Source: Caviibacterium pharyngocola (lineage in GTDB: Bacteria > Pseudomonadota > Gammaproteobacteria > Enterobacterales > Pasteurellaceae). Taken from it: a DNA stretch of 64,000 bases. Within the stretch, counting starts at the first letter, position 1. Each line of letters starts with the position of its first letter. Under the pieces are notes generated by a model, which was not told the DNA's origin, did no database searches, and saw nothing but the letters and a program-made list of their open reading frames with translations. Below, piece by piece: positions 26,502 through 37,976 of this stretch. The position numbers were made by a program, and so were the translations under genes. The stretch covers positions 1 to 64,000 of the forward strand of contig NZ_PHGZ01000032.1 of NCBI RefSeq assembly GCF_002795405.1, read 5' to 3'.

Positions 26502-28019
26502 TCAAGTATATAATTGAACTTGGATAACAAGTAAAACCGATCCTATCAATAATAACGCGCCAATCATCGGAAGAACGAATTTCACCCATTTATTAAACGG
26601 AATATGTAACATTTGTAATGTCACCAAGACTAACCCTGTCGGTGCTAGGAATAACATTGCATATTGTCCCCAGTTATAAGCCGACACAACAATATGGCGC
26701 GGAATTCCTACGGCGTCTGCCAAAGGCGCCATAATCGGCATTGAAAGCACCGCCAAGCCGGAAGAAGACGGAACAAACAATCCTAAGAAAATAAAAACGA
26801 CTAATTGAGCAAGAATGAAAATACTGCCCGGCATACCGGAAACTAAATCCGACATATATGCCAATATGGTATCGGAAATCATTCCTTCGTCTAAAACAAG
26901 GTTCACCCCGCGCGCCAAGCCGATAATTAAGGATACGGCAACCAATTCGGAAGCACCTTCGGTAAAGGCATTTACGATTTCATCTTCTGTGAGTTTGGAA
27001 ATGAACATTATGATAATGGTTAATGTCAGGAAAGAGGCTGCCATTTGTGGGAACCACCAACCGCCGAACATTACGCCCCAGATCATAATCGGGAATGCGA
27101 TACAGAAAATGGATAAAATAATTTTTCTTCTGGCAGTGAATTCCAGCAATTTACTCGGATCATAATTTTTCATATACCGATGTTGAAATTCTTCTCTTTC
27201 ATCATAGGAATAGGAAAAAGTCGGATCTGCTTTTATTTTCCGGCAATACCAATATAGATAAACAATTACGCAAGCGGAACCTAAAATTAACCCGACAGTG
27301 CGAAAACCGATACCTTCCGTAAATTGAATACCGGCGGCGTTAGAAGCGATAACGACGGAAAACGGATTAACCGTTGAAAATGCCGTTCCCATTGAAGAAG
27401 CAAGGAATATCGCACCGACGCAAACAATCGCGTCATAACCTAATGCGATGAAAACAGGGACTAATATCGGATAAAAGGCGACGGCTTCCTCCTCAATACC
27501 GCAAGTCGTACCGCCGATAGCCATTAATACGCAGACGCTAAAGACGATAAAGAATTCATTTCCTTTCGTTCGTTTTGCTAACGCCGTCAAGCCCGCATTA
27601 AACGCACCGGTTTTATTAATAACACCGATCATTCCGCCCAGCACAAAAATAAACACCATTACATCCGCCGCTTCAATAGTCCCTTCCACCATACTAATGG
27701 CGATATCTTTGATACCTTTCGGATTTTGTTCGACACGTTGATAAGATCCCGGAATTGCGACCGGTTTTCGTATAGTACCTTCGGTAAAATTTTGCAACTC
27801 AATTTTAATATTTAATTGATCTAAGGTTTCTTTTGTCGGAGGTAAAACGCGATCCGGTTGTTGGTATGTTTTTACGACGAAATGATTTGTTGAAGAATTA
27901 TAAATCAATTTGGAATAAGATCCCGCAGGAATAATCCAAGTTAATCCGACGGCAATAATTAAAATAACAAATAAAATAGAAAATGCCGTAGGGAATTTAA
28001 AAGCCTTTTTTGTACTCAT
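26502..28019 (-). CDS. YfcC-family membrane transporter (C4-dicarboxylate/basic amino acid carrier family)
   Basis: 505 residues from ATG 28019 (MSTKKAFKFPTAFSILFV), with AAGGAG upstream. Earlier in-frame starts lack a ribosome site. 11-12 membrane helices, with conserved GGTTCGIEEEAVAFYP and SSMGTAFSTVNPFS typical of YfcC/DcuC-related carriers. Clustering with carbamate kinase and catabolic ornithine carbamoyltransferase points to arginine, ornithine or citrulline as substrate. In Haemophilus the same trio is found (HI0594-HI0596). Confidence 0.88.
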   Translation of the reverse strand: MSTKKAFKFPTAFSILFVILIIAVGLTWIIPAGSYSKLIYNSSTNHFVVKTYQQPDRVLPPTKETLDQLNIKIELQNFTEGTIRKPVAIPGSYQRVEQNPKGIKDIAISMVEGTIEAADVMVFIFVLGGMIGVINKTGAFNAGLTALAKRTKGNEFFIVFSVCVLMAIGGTTCGIEEEAVAFYPILVPVFIALGYDAIVCVGAIFLASSMGTAFSTVNPFSVVIASNAAGIQFTEGIGFRTVGLILGSACVIVYLYWYCRKIKADPTFSYSYDEREEFQHRYMKNYDPSKLLEFTARRKIILSIFCIAFPIMIWGVMFGGWWFPQMAASFLTLTIIIMFISKLTEDEIVNAFTEGASELVAVSLIIGLARGVNLVLDEGMISDTILAYMSDLVSGMPGSIFILAQLVVFIFLGLFVPSSSGLAVLSMPIMAPLADAVGIPRHIVVSAYNWGQYAMLFLAPTGLVLVTLQMLHIPFNKWVKFVLPMIGALLLIGSVLLVIQVQLYT

Positions 28020-28088
28020 AATAAACTCCTTGTCATAATACCCTTTTATAATACGGGAATACGACACCGTATTCCCGTTAATTTTAAA

Positions 28089-29018
28089 TTAATAATATTC
28101 GATCTCGGAGACGCTATTCGTCACTCTCGTGCCCGCTTTACCTTTTACGATATCAACAATATCGGATAAGGAACCGATCACGGCATCTTTTCCCGTTTGT
28201 TGCACAAAATTAACCGCCGCTTGAACTTTAGGCCCCATTGATCCTGCGGCAAACTTCATTGCGGAAATAACATCAGGAGAAACTCTGGCAATAGCTTTTT
28301 GTTCAGGCTTGCCCCAATCTAAGAATACGGCGGAAACATCCGTAGCAATAATAAACAAATCCGAATCAAGATTTTCTGCTAACAGCGCCGAGCATAAATC
28401 CTTATCAATCACAGCTTCGACACCTTGCAAATTACCTTGTTCATCATAATAAGTCGGAATACCGCCTCCACCGGCACAAATCACAATGCTACCTTTTTCA
28501 AGCAACCATTTCACCGGACGAATTTCAAAAATACGCTTCGGTAACGGGCTCGGCACAACACGACGATATTTATCGCCGTCTTGCGCAATCGCCCAGCCTT
28601 TTTCTTTTGCTAAAAATTCCGCTTCTTCTTTGCTATAAACCGGACCGATCGGTTTCGTCGGATGGTTAAATGCCGGATCATCCCGATCCACTTCCACTTG
28701 AGAAAGCAAGGTGGCAAAAGGCACTTCGAAAGGCACTAAATTACCTAACTCTTGTTGAATCATATAACCGATCATCCCGACGGATTCGGCGCCCAACACA
28801 TCTAACGGATAAGTCGGCACATCTTTATAGGCAGCACCTTGCAACGCAAGTAACCCCACTTGCGGCCCATTACCGTGTGCAATAACCAATTCATTATTAG
28901 GATAAATTTTTGCGATTTGTTCGCAAGCGATACGCACATTCTGACGCTGATTTTCCGCCGTCAAAGGCTCTCCTCGTCTCAATAATGCATTACCGCCGAG
29001 TGCAATGACAATTCTCAT
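28089..29018 (-). CDS. arcC: Carbamate kinase
   Basis: 309 residues with family motifs [32 protein letters not shown] and [10 protein letters not shown]. Transfers phosphate from carbamoyl phosphate to ADP, the ATP-yielding last step of arginine/citrulline fermentation. Nine bases downstream of arcB, in operon order arcB-arcC-yfcC. An AGGAGG ribosome site is present. Confidence 0.95.
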   Translation of the reverse strand: MRIVIALGGNALLRRGEPLTAENQRQNVRIACEQIAKIYPNNELVIAHGNGPQVGLLALQGAAYKDVPTYPLDVLGAESVGMIGYMIQQELGNLVPFEVPFATLLSQVEVDRDDPAFNHPTKPIGPVYSKEEAEFLAKEKGWAIAQDGDKYRRVVPSPLPKRIFEIRPVKWLLEKGSIVICAGGGGIPTYYDEQGNLQGVEAVIDKDLCSALLAENLDSDLFIIATDVSAVFLDWGKPEQKAIARVSPDVISAMKFAAGSMGPKVQAAVNFVQQTGKDAVIGSLSDIVDIVKGKAGTRVTNSVSEIEYY

Positions 29019-29026
29019 ATGTCCTC

Positions 29027-30031
29027 CTAAATTAAGCTGGCAACCATAACCGCTTTAATGGTATGCATCCGATTTTCGGCTTGTTCAAACGCCACATTCA
29101 TCGGTGATTCGAAAACATCCTCGGTCACTTCAATACCGTTTGCCAATTCCGGATATTTTTCCGCAATCTGGCGACCAACTTTCGTTTCGCTATTATGGAA
29201 TGCCGGTAAACAATGCATAAATTTCACTTTAGGATTACCGGAACGTTGCATTAATTCAGGCGTGACTTGATAAGGTAACAATAATTTAATCCGTTCGCCC
29301 CAAGTTTCCAACGGTTCGCCCATTGAAACCCAAACGTCAGTATGGACAAAATCCACATCTTTAACCGCTAAATCAATATCTTCCGTGACGGTAACGCGCG
29401 CGCCGCTTTCCGCACCGAATTTTTGACACATTTCAACCAGTTCCGCATCCGGTAACAATGCCTTCGGCCCGCAAATACGCACATCCATTCCCAATTTCGC
29501 GCCGATTAATAATAAAGAATTTCCCATATTATTACGCGCATCTCCGATATAAACATATTTAATTTCGCTAAGCGGCTTGTCGCAGTTTTCAATCATTGTC
29601 AGTACATCCGCAAGCATTTGCGTCGGATGAAACTCATCCGTTAAGCCGTTAAATACAGGCACGCCCGCATAAGCGGCAAGTTCATCCACAACCGATTGTT
29701 TAAATCCGCGATATTCAATGGCATCATACATACGACCCAACACGCGCGCCGTGTCTTTCATACTTTCTTTATGACCGATTTGCGAAGAAGTCGGATCAAT
29801 ATAAGTGACTTGAGCGCCTTGATCATAAGCTGCCACTTCAAACGCGCATCGGGTGCGCGTGGAGGTTTTTTCAAAAATCAACGCAATATTTTTGCCTTTT
29901 AACACTTGTTTTTCATTACCCGCATATTTTGCGCGTTTAAGATCTCTTGATAAGTCTAATAAGTATTTAATTTCACGCTCAGAGTGATTTACTAAACTTA
30001 ATAAGTGTCTGTTTTTAATATTAAAAGCCAT
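29027..30031 (-). CDS. arcB: Ornithine carbamoyltransferase, catabolic type
   Basis: 334 residues. Carbamoyl phosphate site [18 protein letters not shown], then HPTQMLAD, and ornithine site FMHCLPAFH. Sequence is close to the catabolic ArcB of Pseudomonas and Haemophilus, which splits citrulline to ornithine and carbamoyl phosphate. Because argG lies in the same window, an anabolic contribution cannot be excluded. No arginine deiminase gene is present nearby. Confidence 0.94.
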   Translation of the reverse strand: MAFNIKNRHLLSLVNHSEREIKYLLDLSRDLKRAKYAGNEKQVLKGKNIALIFEKTSTRTRCAFEVAAYDQGAQVTYIDPTSSQIGHKESMKDTARVLGRMYDAIEYRGFKQSVVDELAAYAGVPVFNGLTDEFHPTQMLADVLTMIENCDKPLSEIKYVYIGDARNNMGNSLLLIGAKLGMDVRICGPKALLPDAELVEMCQKFGAESGARVTVTEDIDLAVKDVDFVHTDVWVSMGEPLETWGERIKLLLPYQVTPELMQRSGNPKVKFMHCLPAFHNSETKVGRQIAEKYPELANGIEVTEDVFESPMNVAFEQAENRMHTIKAVMVASLI

Positions 30032-30161
30032 AATAAATTCTCCCTAATGTTTATTTATTCATACTTGTCGGTAGTGGTTTACTACGTTGGCTATAATAAT
30101 TAAAAGCGAATTGAATTTGATTGCGTAATAAAAAGAGTTATGTAAAGATTTCGCATAAAAT

Positions 30162-30178
30162 TCGAATTTTTCATTCGA
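30162..30178. promoter_or_regulatory. Palindromic operator candidate upstream of arcB
   Basis: TCGAAT-TTTTC-ATTCGA, a perfect 6-bp palindrome with a 5-base AT-type centre, 130 bases before arcB. It resembles an ArgR half-box pair but the centre is one base longer than normal. It could equally be an Lrp-type or other site. Confidence 0.35.
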
Positions 30179-30232
30179 TTAACACATTTAATGCTAATCT
30201 TGAATAATAAACGTTATTTTATTTCATAAAAC

Positions 30233-30266
30233 AAAACGGCCGCACTTATAAAAGTGCGGTCGTTTT
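30233..30266. terminator. Uptake-signal inverted-pair hairpin
   Basis: Two inverted uptake signals (CCGCACTT and AAGTGCGG) with flanking AAAACG/CGTTTT make a 15-bp stem with an internal mismatch and T's. It serves as terminator for yciH on the minus strand. Confidence 0.8.
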
Positions 30267-30311
30267 ATTAAGAAAAATGGTCATTAAAATGACCATCTGA
30301 TATAGGAGAGA

Positions 30312-30632
30312 TTAACCGCCGGATAACTTAACCTTAAAGCCTTTTTGTTCTAAGATTTGTTTAAGTAATTCCCGCTTGTCGCTTTGAATTTCGATCGTTG
30401 CGTTTTTTACCGTGCCGCCGCAACCGCAACATTTTTTCAGTTCTGCCGCCAGTTTTTTCATCGTTTCTTCATCCGAATCCAAACCGGTGATCACACTGAC
30501 GCCGCTGCCTTTTCGTCCGCTGGTTTGGCGGGAAATTCGCACGATACCGTCACCCTTCGGTGGAAGGTTTTGCGGTTTTTCCTGTTTGATTCTGCCGCTT
30601 TCGGTCGAATAAACCAATACGCTATCAGACAT
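30312..30632 (-). CDS. yciH: SUI1/eIF1-family translation factor YciH
   Basis: 106 residues from ATG 30632, one base after the pyrF stop. SUI1 fold with CCGCGGTVKNATIEIQSDKR, the family's conserved strand. E. coli YciH affects start-codon selection. Co-transcribed with pyrF. Confidence 0.92.
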   Translation of the reverse strand: MSDSVLVYSTESGRIKQEKPQNLPPKGDGIVRISRQTSGRKGSGVSVITGLDSDEETMKKLAAELKKCCGCGGTVKNATIEIQSDKRELLKQILEQKGFKVKLSGG

Positions 30633-30633
30633 A

Positions 30634-31326
30634 TTATGCGATCGAAGCATTAATCGAACGTAACACTTCCGCCGGATTATCCGCTTGAGTAATCGGACGA
30701 CCGATAACAAGATAATCCGACCCCGCTTGAATTGCCGCTGGCGGTGTCATTACGCGGCGTTGATCACCGAAATCAGCGCCGATCGGGCGAATTCCCGGTG
30801 TCACCAACTTAAAGTCTTTTCCGCAATGAGCGCGTAAAATTTCAACTTCTTGCGGCGAACACACCACGCCGTCCAATCCCGCTCGTTGTGTTAAATTTGC
30901 CAAACGGATCACTTGTTCCATCGGTGAAGCGTTAATCCCGATTTGCAATAAATCCAAATCTTCCATACTGGTTAAAACGGTGACACCGATTAAAATCGGC
31001 GCATCTTTTCCGTAAGGTTGAAGAATTTTTTTTGCTTCTTCCATCATTCTTAAACCGCCGCTTGCGTGCAAATCCACCATCCACACGCCTAAATCCGCTG
31101 CAGAACGCACCGCTCTTGCCACCGTATTCGGAATATCGTGGAATTTTAAATCTAAAAATACATCAAAATGGCGATTATGAAGCTGTTTAATAAAATTTGT
31201 TCCGAGCGTCGTAAACATTTCTTTACCGACTTTTAAACGGCATAAGCTCGGATCAATTTGATCAACAAGCGCTAAAGCTTGTTCTTCTTTTTCATAATCT
31301 AATGCAACAATGACTTTACTGGTCAT
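30634..31326 (-). CDS. pyrF: Orotidine 5'-phosphate decarboxylase
   Basis: 230 residues from ATG 31326 ([11 protein letters not shown]), with GAAGGA upstream. The catalytic strand [12 protein letters not shown] holds the Asp-Lys-Asp set. Makes UMP. The leader of the gene lies inside the end of lapB. Confidence 0.96.
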   Translation of the reverse strand: MTSKVIVALDYEKEEQALALVDQIDPSLCRLKVGKEMFTTLGTNFIKQLHNRHFDVFLDLKFHDIPNTVARAVRSAADLGVWMVDLHASGGLRMMEEAKKILQPYGKDAPILIGVTVLTSMEDLDLLQIGINASPMEQVIRLANLTQRAGLDGVVCSPQEVEILRAHCGKDFKLVTPGIRPIGADFGDQRRVMTPPAAIQAGSDYLVIGRPITQADNPAEVLRSINASIA

Positions 31327-31345
31327 AACATCTTCCTTCTTAAGA

Positions 31346-32536
31346 TTAATTGTGTTCGATTCCACGAATAGGCTTAATGCTTTCCCATTGACGACAAGAC
31401 GGGCAGCACCATATTAATTTATGCGTTTGATAACCGCAATTTACACAACGGTAATCGAATCCTTGACGAATTCGTTCCCCCACCATTTTATGTAATAAAA
31501 CCAAGCTATCTTTCGCGCGTCCGTCCTCCGCATTATCAATTTGATATTGAATAAAACGATGAAAAACAAAGGTGCTCGGATGCTGGTTAAGTTGTTGATA
31601 CAATTTTGTTTGTGCGGCAAGCGTGCCGTCTTTTTCCGCAATTAAATCGGCAAGCGCCAAATCCACGGCACTATTATGACAAATTTGGCTGGCTTTAATC
31701 AAAAATAATTCGAAATTATCTAACTGAGATAATTCTTGGTAGCAAAATTTTAAATCCGATAACACTTCGCCGATATAAGCAGGATTCTGCTCCAACACAT
31801 TTTCTAAATTTTTGACCGCACTTCGGTAATTTTTTTGTTGAATAAAGACATTCGCCAATAACATTGAGGCACGCACGCAAGTCGGAGAAACTTTCAGCGC
31901 CGTATGCAATATTTCGACCGGATCCTCTTTAGCCTCGACGGATAAACTCGCCGCATATTCGCAATAATAATGTGCCAGTTCGATATTGTCTTCTTTCGGT
32001 GCGATTTTCGCCAATTTTTCGGCGACATTCACCGCCTTTTTCCATTCTTTTGTTTTTTGATAAATTACGGCAAGCTGCTGTAATGCCCCTTCCGCAAATT
32101 CGGGTTCGTCCACCAGCATTATATACAAGGCTTCCGCACGATCATAAAATCCGACGGTAATAAAATCTTTCGCAAGTTGCTGTTTTGCCAAGAGTTTTTG
32201 TTCAAAGGTATAATTCGGACTGCGATCCAATGCTTGGTGAATGCGTAAAGCGCGATCCACTTCGCCACGCGAACGAAATAAATTGCCGAGCGTTAATTCG
32301 GCTTCAAATTGGGAGCTATTTTCGATTTCATTTTCCGTTTCTTGTTTTTGTAGCATATCCAAAAACAAGTCAACCGCTTTTTCCGGTTGATTAGAAAGCA
32401 AGAAATTTACCCCGGTAACATAATCGCGGGATAATTTATTGCTAATATCTTCCTGATCTTTTTTAGCGCTGCGATGTCCCATATACCAACCGTAAGCGGC
32501 GGCAATAGGTAAAAGAAGGAAGAGTAATTCCAGCAT
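31346..32536 (-). CDS. lapB: Lipopolysaccharide assembly protein B
   Basis: 396 residues. One N-terminal membrane helix ([19 protein letters not shown]), a chain of TPR repeats, then a rubredoxin-like zinc module ([20 protein letters not shown]). LapB targets LpxC to the FtsH protease and coordinates LPS synthesis with transport. Overlaps lapA by one base. Confidence 0.95.
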   Translation of the reverse strand: MLELLFLLLPIAAAYGWYMGHRSAKKDQEDISNKLSRDYVTGVNFLLSNQPEKAVDLFLDMLQKQETENEIENSSQFEAELTLGNLFRSRGEVDRALRIHQALDRSPNYTFEQKLLAKQQLAKDFITVGFYDRAEALYIMLVDEPEFAEGALQQLAVIYQKTKEWKKAVNVAEKLAKIAPKEDNIELAHYYCEYAASLSVEAKEDPVEILHTALKVSPTCVRASMLLANVFIQQKNYRSAVKNLENVLEQNPAYIGEVLSDLKFCYQELSQLDNFELFLIKASQICHNSAVDLALADLIAEKDGTLAAQTKLYQQLNQHPSTFVFHRFIQYQIDNAEDGRAKDSLVLLHKMVGERIRQGFDYRCVNCGYQTHKLIWCCPSCRQWESIKPIRGIEHN

Positions 32537-32832
32537 TATTGTGCAGCCTTGTCTCGGCTGGTCGTCAATTCGTTAATTTGTAATGTTTGACGTTTAACTT
32601 GACGCGCCAACGACATATTTTTTAATTTTAATTTGAGATAGAAAAAGCCGGTAATAAACCACCCTAAAATTAAGCCCAAACCGAATAAAATCGCCACTAA
32701 GGTCGAAAGCTGAATTTCGCTTTTTGCAATAATGTAATTAAAGGAAATCACTTGATCGTTATTAGCGCCGACGGTAATAGCGACTAAAATAACGGCAAGT
32801 AAAATAATAAAGCCCAAAATATATTTAATCAT
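32536..32832 (-). CDS. lapA: Lipopolysaccharide assembly protein A
   Basis: 98 residues with two membrane helices and a C-terminal coiled segment (LKNMSLARQVKRQTLQINEL), the DUF1049 layout of LapA/YciS. Acts with LapB at the inner membrane. Confidence 0.92.
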   Translation of the reverse strand: MIKYILGFIILLAVILVAITVGANNDQVISFNYIIAKSEIQLSTLVAILFGLGLILGWFITGFFYLKLKLKNMSLARQVKRQTLQINELTTSRDKAAQ

Positions 32833-32882
32833 CGGTATTTCTCCCTAACAAATCCGACTATCATTATGCCAAAAATACAGAC

Positions 32883-32910
32883 AAAAAACGACACAAAAGT
32901 GTCGTTTTTA
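32883..32910 (-). terminator. Terminator after ihfB
   Basis: AAAACGACAC/GTGTCGTTTT on the minus strand with a T-run, between ihfB and lapA. Confidence 0.85.
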
Positions 32911-32925
32911 CGGTTAGCAAAATAG

Positions 32926-33210
32926 TTACGCTTGAATGTCAACGCGTTCTCTCAGTTCCTTTCCCGCCTTAAAGTGCGGTACGGATTTAGCTTCTAATTT
33001 GACCGGATCACCGGTTCTCGGATTACGCCCTACACGAGGTTGACGAAAATGCAATGAAAAACTTCCGAATCCGCGCACTTCAATGCGTTCACCGTCTTCC
33101 AACGTTTGCGACATTTGCTCTAAAATTTCTTTTACCGCATTTTCAATATCTTTCACCGCTAACGTCGGATTTTTTAGAACCAAATTTTCAATAAGCTCTG
33201 ACTTCGTCAT
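32926..33210 (-). CDS. ihfB: Integration host factor subunit beta
   Basis: 94 residues of the HU/IHF fold with the DNA-intercalating arm [11 protein letters not shown]. Pairs with IhfA to bend DNA. Follows rpsA as in E. coli; an inverted repeat, GATGAGTGTAG/CTACACTCATC, lies in the 71-base gap between them without a T-run. Confidence 0.96.
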   Translation of the reverse strand: MTKSELIENLVLKNPTLAVKDIENAVKEILEQMSQTLEDGERIEVRGFGSFSLHFRQPRVGRNPRTGDPVKLEAKSVPHFKAGKELRERVDIQA

Positions 33211-33281
33211 AGTATTCTCCTAACCTTTTTACGATGAGTGTAGAAAAATTCCTACACTCATCATTTTAAGGGAACTTACAA

Positions 33282-34928
33282 TTATTCGCCTTTAGCAGCT
33301 TTGAATGCTTCAGCCATTGCGTTCGGAATTGCAACGTCTTCTTGTTTGTTCACGCTGGCAACCGCTGCCGCTTCTTCCGCTTGGTCTTTCGCTTTTACGG
33401 ATAAGTGAACGATACGCGCTTTACGATCTACGCCGGTATATTTGGCTTCAACAACGTCACCAACTGCAACTTCGCCGGTTAAATCAGCAGCACGGATATA
33501 ACCTTCCACGCCGTTATCCAATTCGACTTTAGCACCTTTTGCGTCAGCTTCAACAACTTTCGCGCTCACTACTGCGCCTTTTTTGTTGACTGCAACGAAG
33601 TTATTGAACGGATCTTCTTCAAGCTGTTTGATACCTAAAGAAATGCGTTCTTTGGCAGAATCCACTTGTAATACGACTGCAGCGACTTCATCACCTTTTT
33701 TGTAGTTACGAACCGCTTCTTCACCCGGAACATTCCAAGAAATGTCAGATAAGTGAACTAAACCGTCGATACCGCCTTCAAGACCGATGAAGATACCGAA
33801 ATCAGTGATAGATTTGATTTTACCGGAAACTTTATCACCTTTGTTGTGAGTATCGGCAAATTGCAACCACGGATTAGGTTTGCATTGTTTTAAACCTAAA
33901 GAAATACGACGACGTTCTTCATCGATTTCCAATACCATTACTTCAACAACATCACCAAGACTTACGACTTTAGACGGATGAATGTTTTTGTTTGTCCAAT
34001 CCATTTCAGAAACGTGAACTAAACCTTCAACGCCTTCTAAGATTTCAACGAAACAACCGTAGTCGGTTAAGTTGGTTACTTTACCGGTTAATTTGCTGTT
34101 TACCGGATGATTTTCAGCGATTGCCGCCCAAGGATCTTGACCTAATTGTTTTAAGCCTAAAGAAACACGGGTACGATCTTTGTCGAATTTCAATACTTTA
34201 ACAGTGATTTCATCACCGACATTCACGATTTCGCTTGGGTGTTTAACACGTTTCCAAGCCATATCGGTAATGTGTAATAAACCGTCAACACCGCCTAAAT
34301 CAACGAATGCACCGTAGTCAGTCAAGTTTTTAACCGTACCTTTCACTTCCGCGCCTTCGGCAAGGTTCGCTAAGATTTCTTCGCGATCTTGGCTGCTTTC
34401 GGATTCGATAACCGCGCGACGTGAAACAACGACGTTGTTACGTTTTTGATCAAGCTTGATGACTTTGAATTCTAATTCTTTACCTTCAAGGTGTAAGGTA
34501 TCGCGAACCGGACGAGTATCTACTAATGAACCCGGTAAGAATGCGCGAACACCGTTTAACTCAACTGTGAAACCGCCTTTCACTTTACCGTTGATTAAAC
34601 CGATAACAGTTGCTTGTTCTTCGAATGCTTTTTCCAATTCGATCCAAGATTCGTGACGAACCGCTTTCTCGCGAGAAAGTTTGGTTTCACCGTAACCGTC
34701 TTCCACTGCGTCTAATGCAACGTTGATCACGTCGCCGACTTTAACGTCCAATTCGCCTTGTGCGTTTTGGAATTCTTCAGCCGGAATACGCGCTTCGGAT
34801 TTTAAACCTGCGTCCACATAAACGAAGCCTTTTTCGATAGCGACGACTGTACCGTTAACGATTGAACCTAAACGGGTTTCAAGGTCTTTTAATGATTCTT
34901 CAAATAGTTGAGCAAAAGATTCTGACAT
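33282..34928 (-). CDS. rpsA: 30S ribosomal protein S1
   Basis: 548 residues from ATG 34928 ([17 protein letters not shown]), in a longer frame whose extra part is leader. Six S1 repeats, each with patterns such as [19 protein letters not shown] and [21 protein letters not shown]1 binds mRNA leaders for translation initiation. Downstream of cmk, as in enterics. Confidence 0.97.
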   Translation of the reverse strand: MSESFAQLFEESLKDLETRLGSIVNGTVVAIEKGFVYVDAGLKSEARIPAEEFQNAQGELDVKVGDVINVALDAVEDGYGETKLSREKAVRHESWIELEKAFEEQATVIGLINGKVKGGFTVELNGVRAFLPGSLVDTRPVRDTLHLEGKELEFKVIKLDQKRNNVVVSRRAVIESESSQDREEILANLAEGAEVKGTVKNLTDYGAFVDLGGVDGLLHITDMAWKRVKHPSEIVNVGDEITVKVLKFDKDRTRVSLGLKQLGQDPWAAIAENHPVNSKLTGKVTNLTDYGCFVEILEGVEGLVHVSEMDWTNKNIHPSKVVSLGDVVEVMVLEIDEERRRISLGLKQCKPNPWLQFADTHNKGDKVSGKIKSITDFGIFIGLEGGIDGLVHLSDISWNVPGEEAVRNYKKGDEVAAVVLQVDSAKERISLGIKQLEEDPFNNFVAVNKKGAVVSAKVVEADAKGAKVELDNGVEGYIRAADLTGEVAVGDVVEAKYTGVDRKARIVHLSVKAKDQAEEAAAVASVNKQEDVAIPNAMAEAFKAAKGE

Positions 34929-35033
34929 AATTAATCTTCTAAATATAGTTAATAACGTCCACTTCATATCCTTAGAAAGTGGGGCTGATAATAAAAGTTC
35001 ATTCCATCCTTGAACGAACGTATTTCATTTGAT

Positions 35034-35717
35034 TTAAGCCGTTACACCGAGCTTTTTTCGAATATAATCAAGCGATTGTTCGATCACTTGCTCGATACTT
35101 AATTCGGTGCTGTCGAGCAATAATGCATCCTCGGCAGGTTTAAGCGGCGCCACAGGGCGATTTCTATCACGAAAGTCGCGATCTTTTATCTCGGCTAAAA
35201 TCTGTGCAAAGTTACCATTAATCCCTTTATTTTGCAACTGTTTATAACGTCTTTTCGCTCTTTCTTCCGCACTGGCATCTAAAAACAGTTTCACTTGCGC
35301 ATTCGGAAATACCACCGTGCCCATATCACGCCCGTCCGCAATCAGCCCGCCGTGTTCGGCAAAATTGCGTTGCAGCTGCAAAAGTGCGGTGCGAACTTGC
35401 GGAAAAACTGCGATTTTCGATGCCGCATCCGCCACTTCTTGCGTTCGAATCAATGCGCCGACAGATTCCCCTTCCAAAATAATATCCACTTCGCCGTTCA
35501 CCGGTTGAAAACGAATATCCAATTCGCTCGCTAATCGCGTCAACTCGGCTTCGCTATCCAAAGGCACATTCTTTCTCAATGCGGCAAGCGCCGTGACGCG
35601 ATAAATCGCCCCGCTGTCCAATAAATGAAAATTCAATGCCTCCGCCAACGCATAACACAACGTGCCTTTACCCGCACCGCTCGGCCCGTCAACAGTAATT
35701 ACGATTTTTTCCGCCAT
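35034..35717 (-). CDS. cmk: Cytidylate kinase
   Basis: 227 residues: P-loop [26 protein letters not shown] and [13 protein letters not shown] motifs. Phosphorylates CMP and dCMP. First gene of the cmk-rpsA-ihfB block. Only three bases from the DUF535 stop upstream. Confidence 0.96.
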   Translation of the reverse strand: MAEKIVITVDGPSGAGKGTLCYALAEALNFHLLDSGAIYRVTALAALRKNVPLDSEAELTRLASELDIRFQPVNGEVDIILEGESVGALIRTQEVADAASKIAVFPQVRTALLQLQRNFAEHGGLIADGRDMGTVVFPNAQVKLFLDASAEERAKRRYKQLQNKGINGNFAQILAEIKDRDFRDRNRPVAPLKPAEDALLLDSTELSIEQVIEQSLDYIRKKLGVTA

Positions 35718-35720
35718 AAT

Positions 35721-36599
35721 TTATCCTTGATTAAAAAGCCGGTTAATTCGCACCGCCGCAGATTCGAACATTTCATAACGTTTACGATACATCGAACGCT
35801 TTTTACTTTGAATTTCTTGCAACGGTTTCATTTCGATTTTTTTCGGCAACGTCCAATAACCCGACGAATTAAGAACGGCACCGTTTTCTTGCCAAAAACT
35901 ATTATAATCGAAAAGTAGCTTGGTCGAATCGTTCCATCGATATTTCGTTTGATTTTTATGCGCAATGCCTAATAATTCGCAATCTAAGGTTTGAGCAAGC
36001 ATTTTAAACCCGTTGATTAACATAAACATCGGGCGTACGCCGTGTAATCGTTTGGTTGCCGCCCGAACGGATTCTTGCGCTTGCGCGTCATTCGGTCCTT
36101 GAATCGATGCGATAAGTAATTTATTCGGCGCTAAAAAGGTAAAAGAAGCATCATAAACACTCTTTTGTTCGTGATCGGCAATATTCAACGAAAAAAAGCC
36201 TTCGAAGGGATCAATTTGATTAATATTCAGGTATAAATTTAATTCCTCGGTTAATTCCGCCAATAAAATACGCCCGTCGTTCACTAACTTTTCCGCGTGC
36301 GCCGCCGAAAAATTTTGTTCTGCTGAAACAAAATTATCGATAATCGCATTCAATCGTTGTTCCGTATTGAAACGCTTATCGCAATATTTCGACAATAATG
36401 TATTCATCCGATAAGGCGTTTGTACGAATAACGTCGCCCACAACGGATGTGCGGTTAAAAAATCTACTAATTTGAGAATGTGCCGTCGGTATAATCGGGT
36501 ACGAATTTTATAGCGAAAATAATCTCTCATCCGCTTATTTAAGCGTTTTTCGTGCGGATGCATTTCGTTAAAAGTCGGAAAATGAAATAATTGTGGCAT
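35721..36599 (-). CDS. VirK/YbjX-family protein (DUF535)
   Basis: 292 residues, basic, with the family segments FEGFFSLNIADHEQKSVYDA and LIASIQGPNDAQAQE followed by RLHGVRPMFML. YbjX/VirK relatives affect envelope or virulence traits in enterics, but no biochemical role is known. Its stop lies three bases before cmk, so the two may be co-transcribed. Confidence 0.8.
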   Translation of the reverse strand: MPQLFHFPTFNEMHPHEKRLNKRMRDYFRYKIRTRLYRRHILKLVDFLTAHPLWATLFVQTPYRMNTLLSKYCDKRFNTEQRLNAIIDNFVSAEQNFSAAHAEKLVNDGRILLAELTEELNLYLNINQIDPFEGFFSLNIADHEQKSVYDASFTFLAPNKLLIASIQGPNDAQAQESVRAATKRLHGVRPMFMLINGFKMLAQTLDCELLGIAHKNQTKYRWNDSTKLLFDYNSFWQENGAVLNSSGYWTLPKKIEMKPLQEIQSKKRSMYRKRYEMFESAAVRINRLFNQG

Positions 36600-36849
36600 A
36601 ACAAATTAATCTGAATGTCAAAATGACTAAAAATCATAGCAAAAAACCACCGCACTTTAAAGACCCTTTAAGTTTCAATTAGTTAAATGCAATATTTTTC
36701 TACACTCTTATTTTTTCATAAAAAATAAAACATTATTGCTACAAAATTAGCATCAGGATCTTGATATTTAGTGCATTTAGGGATAAATTACGCACAAAGT
36801 GTAGCATATACATAACATTTCATCGTTTCAATGTTAATTAAGGGGAAAT

Positions 36850-37971
36850 ATGGAAAGCATCGGCAAAGAATTCGAATTAAAACGACAAGGCAAAATCGCC
36901 CGTTTAACCAACCGCACTTTTAAATTCGACGCACGAATTAAAGAGGGCTGGTTTTCCGCCGTTTATTTTCTTAAAACGAAAGAAATCATTAAGCAACGTC
37001 GTCCGAAACAGCAAGTGACAATGCAATTCTTCCAGAAAAAAGATGCGATTTTATGCGGTGTGGATGAAGCCATTGCGCTATTACATACCTTTGCGGAAAA
37101 TCCGCAAGATCTCAAAATTTGGGCGTTAAACGACGGCGATAAAATTAAACCTTTCGAGACGGTTTTAATGGTCGAAGGTTTTTATGAAGATTTCGGTTAT
37201 TTGGAAGGCTTGATCGACGGCGTACTGGCGCGTCGCACTTCTGTGGCGACCAATGTGTATAACGTAGTGCAAGCCGCCGGTGATAAACAAGTGATTTTTA
37301 TGGGCGATCGCGATGATCATTTCTCTCAACAAGCCGGCGACGGCTATTCCGCTTATATTGGCGGTGTCGCGGCACAAGCGACGCACGCAATGAACGAATG
37401 GTGGGGCAACGAAGGTGTCGGTACAATGCCGCACGCCTTAATTCAGCTCTTCGACGGCGATTTGGTCAAAGCTTGCGAAGCCTATTTAGCCACTTATCCG
37501 AAAGATAATTTGGTCGCCTTGGTGGATTATCATAACGATGTTATTACCGACAGCCTCAATGTCGCGCAACATTTCGGCGATCGCTTATACGGCGTGCGTT
37601 TGGATACGGCGGCGAATATGGTGGATCAATATTTCTTACGCAATCAACACGAATTCGGACAAGAAGATTTACGCGGCACCAACGTTAGTTTGGTGCGTCG
37701 TTTGCGTGAACATTTGGATGCGGCGGGCTACCCGAAAGTCAAAATTATCGTCAGCGGCGGCTTTGACGCCGACAAAATTCGCCGTTTCGAAAGCCAAAAT
37801 GCGCCAGTCGATTCCTACGGCGTCGGTTCCAGTTTATTGAAAGTGAATATCGGTTTCACCGGCGATTGCGTGCGCTTAAACGGTAAAGAACAAGCGAAAC
37901 AAGGACGTCGCTATAGCTTTAATCCGCGTTTAAGTGCGGTCGAATTTTCCACCGTTTTAGAGGATGAATAA
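36850..37971 (+). CDS. pncB: Nicotinate phosphoribosyltransferase
   Basis: 373 residues, of the short class. SVATNVYNVVQAAGDKQVIF, FMGDRDDHFSQQAGDGY and KVKIIVSGGFDADKIRRFES fit the NAPRTase TIM-barrel, with the phosphate-binding SGGFDADK. Converts nicotinate and PRPP to nicotinate mononucleotide. Six bases before the membrane protein gene and followed by nadE, so an NAD-salvage operon. The function is based on family resemblance and context. AGGGG precedes the ATG. Confidence 0.88.
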   Translation: MESIGKEFELKRQGKIARLTNRTFKFDARIKEGWFSAVYFLKTKEIIKQRRPKQQVTMQFFQKKDAILCGVDEAIALLHTFAENPQDLKIWALNDGDKIKPFETVLMVEGFYEDFGYLEGLIDGVLARRTSVATNVYNVVQAAGDKQVIFMGDRDDHFSQQAGDGYSAYIGGVAAQATHAMNEWWGNEGVGTMPHALIQLFDGDLVKACEAYLATYPKDNLVALVDYHNDVITDSLNVAQHFGDRLYGVRLDTAANMVDQYFLRNQHEFGQEDLRGTNVSLVRRLREHLDAAGYPKVKIIVSGGFDADKIRRFESQNAPVDSYGVGSSLLKVNIGFTGDCVRLNGKEQAKQGRRYSFNPRLSAVEFSTVLEDE

Positions 37972-37976
37972 GAAAA

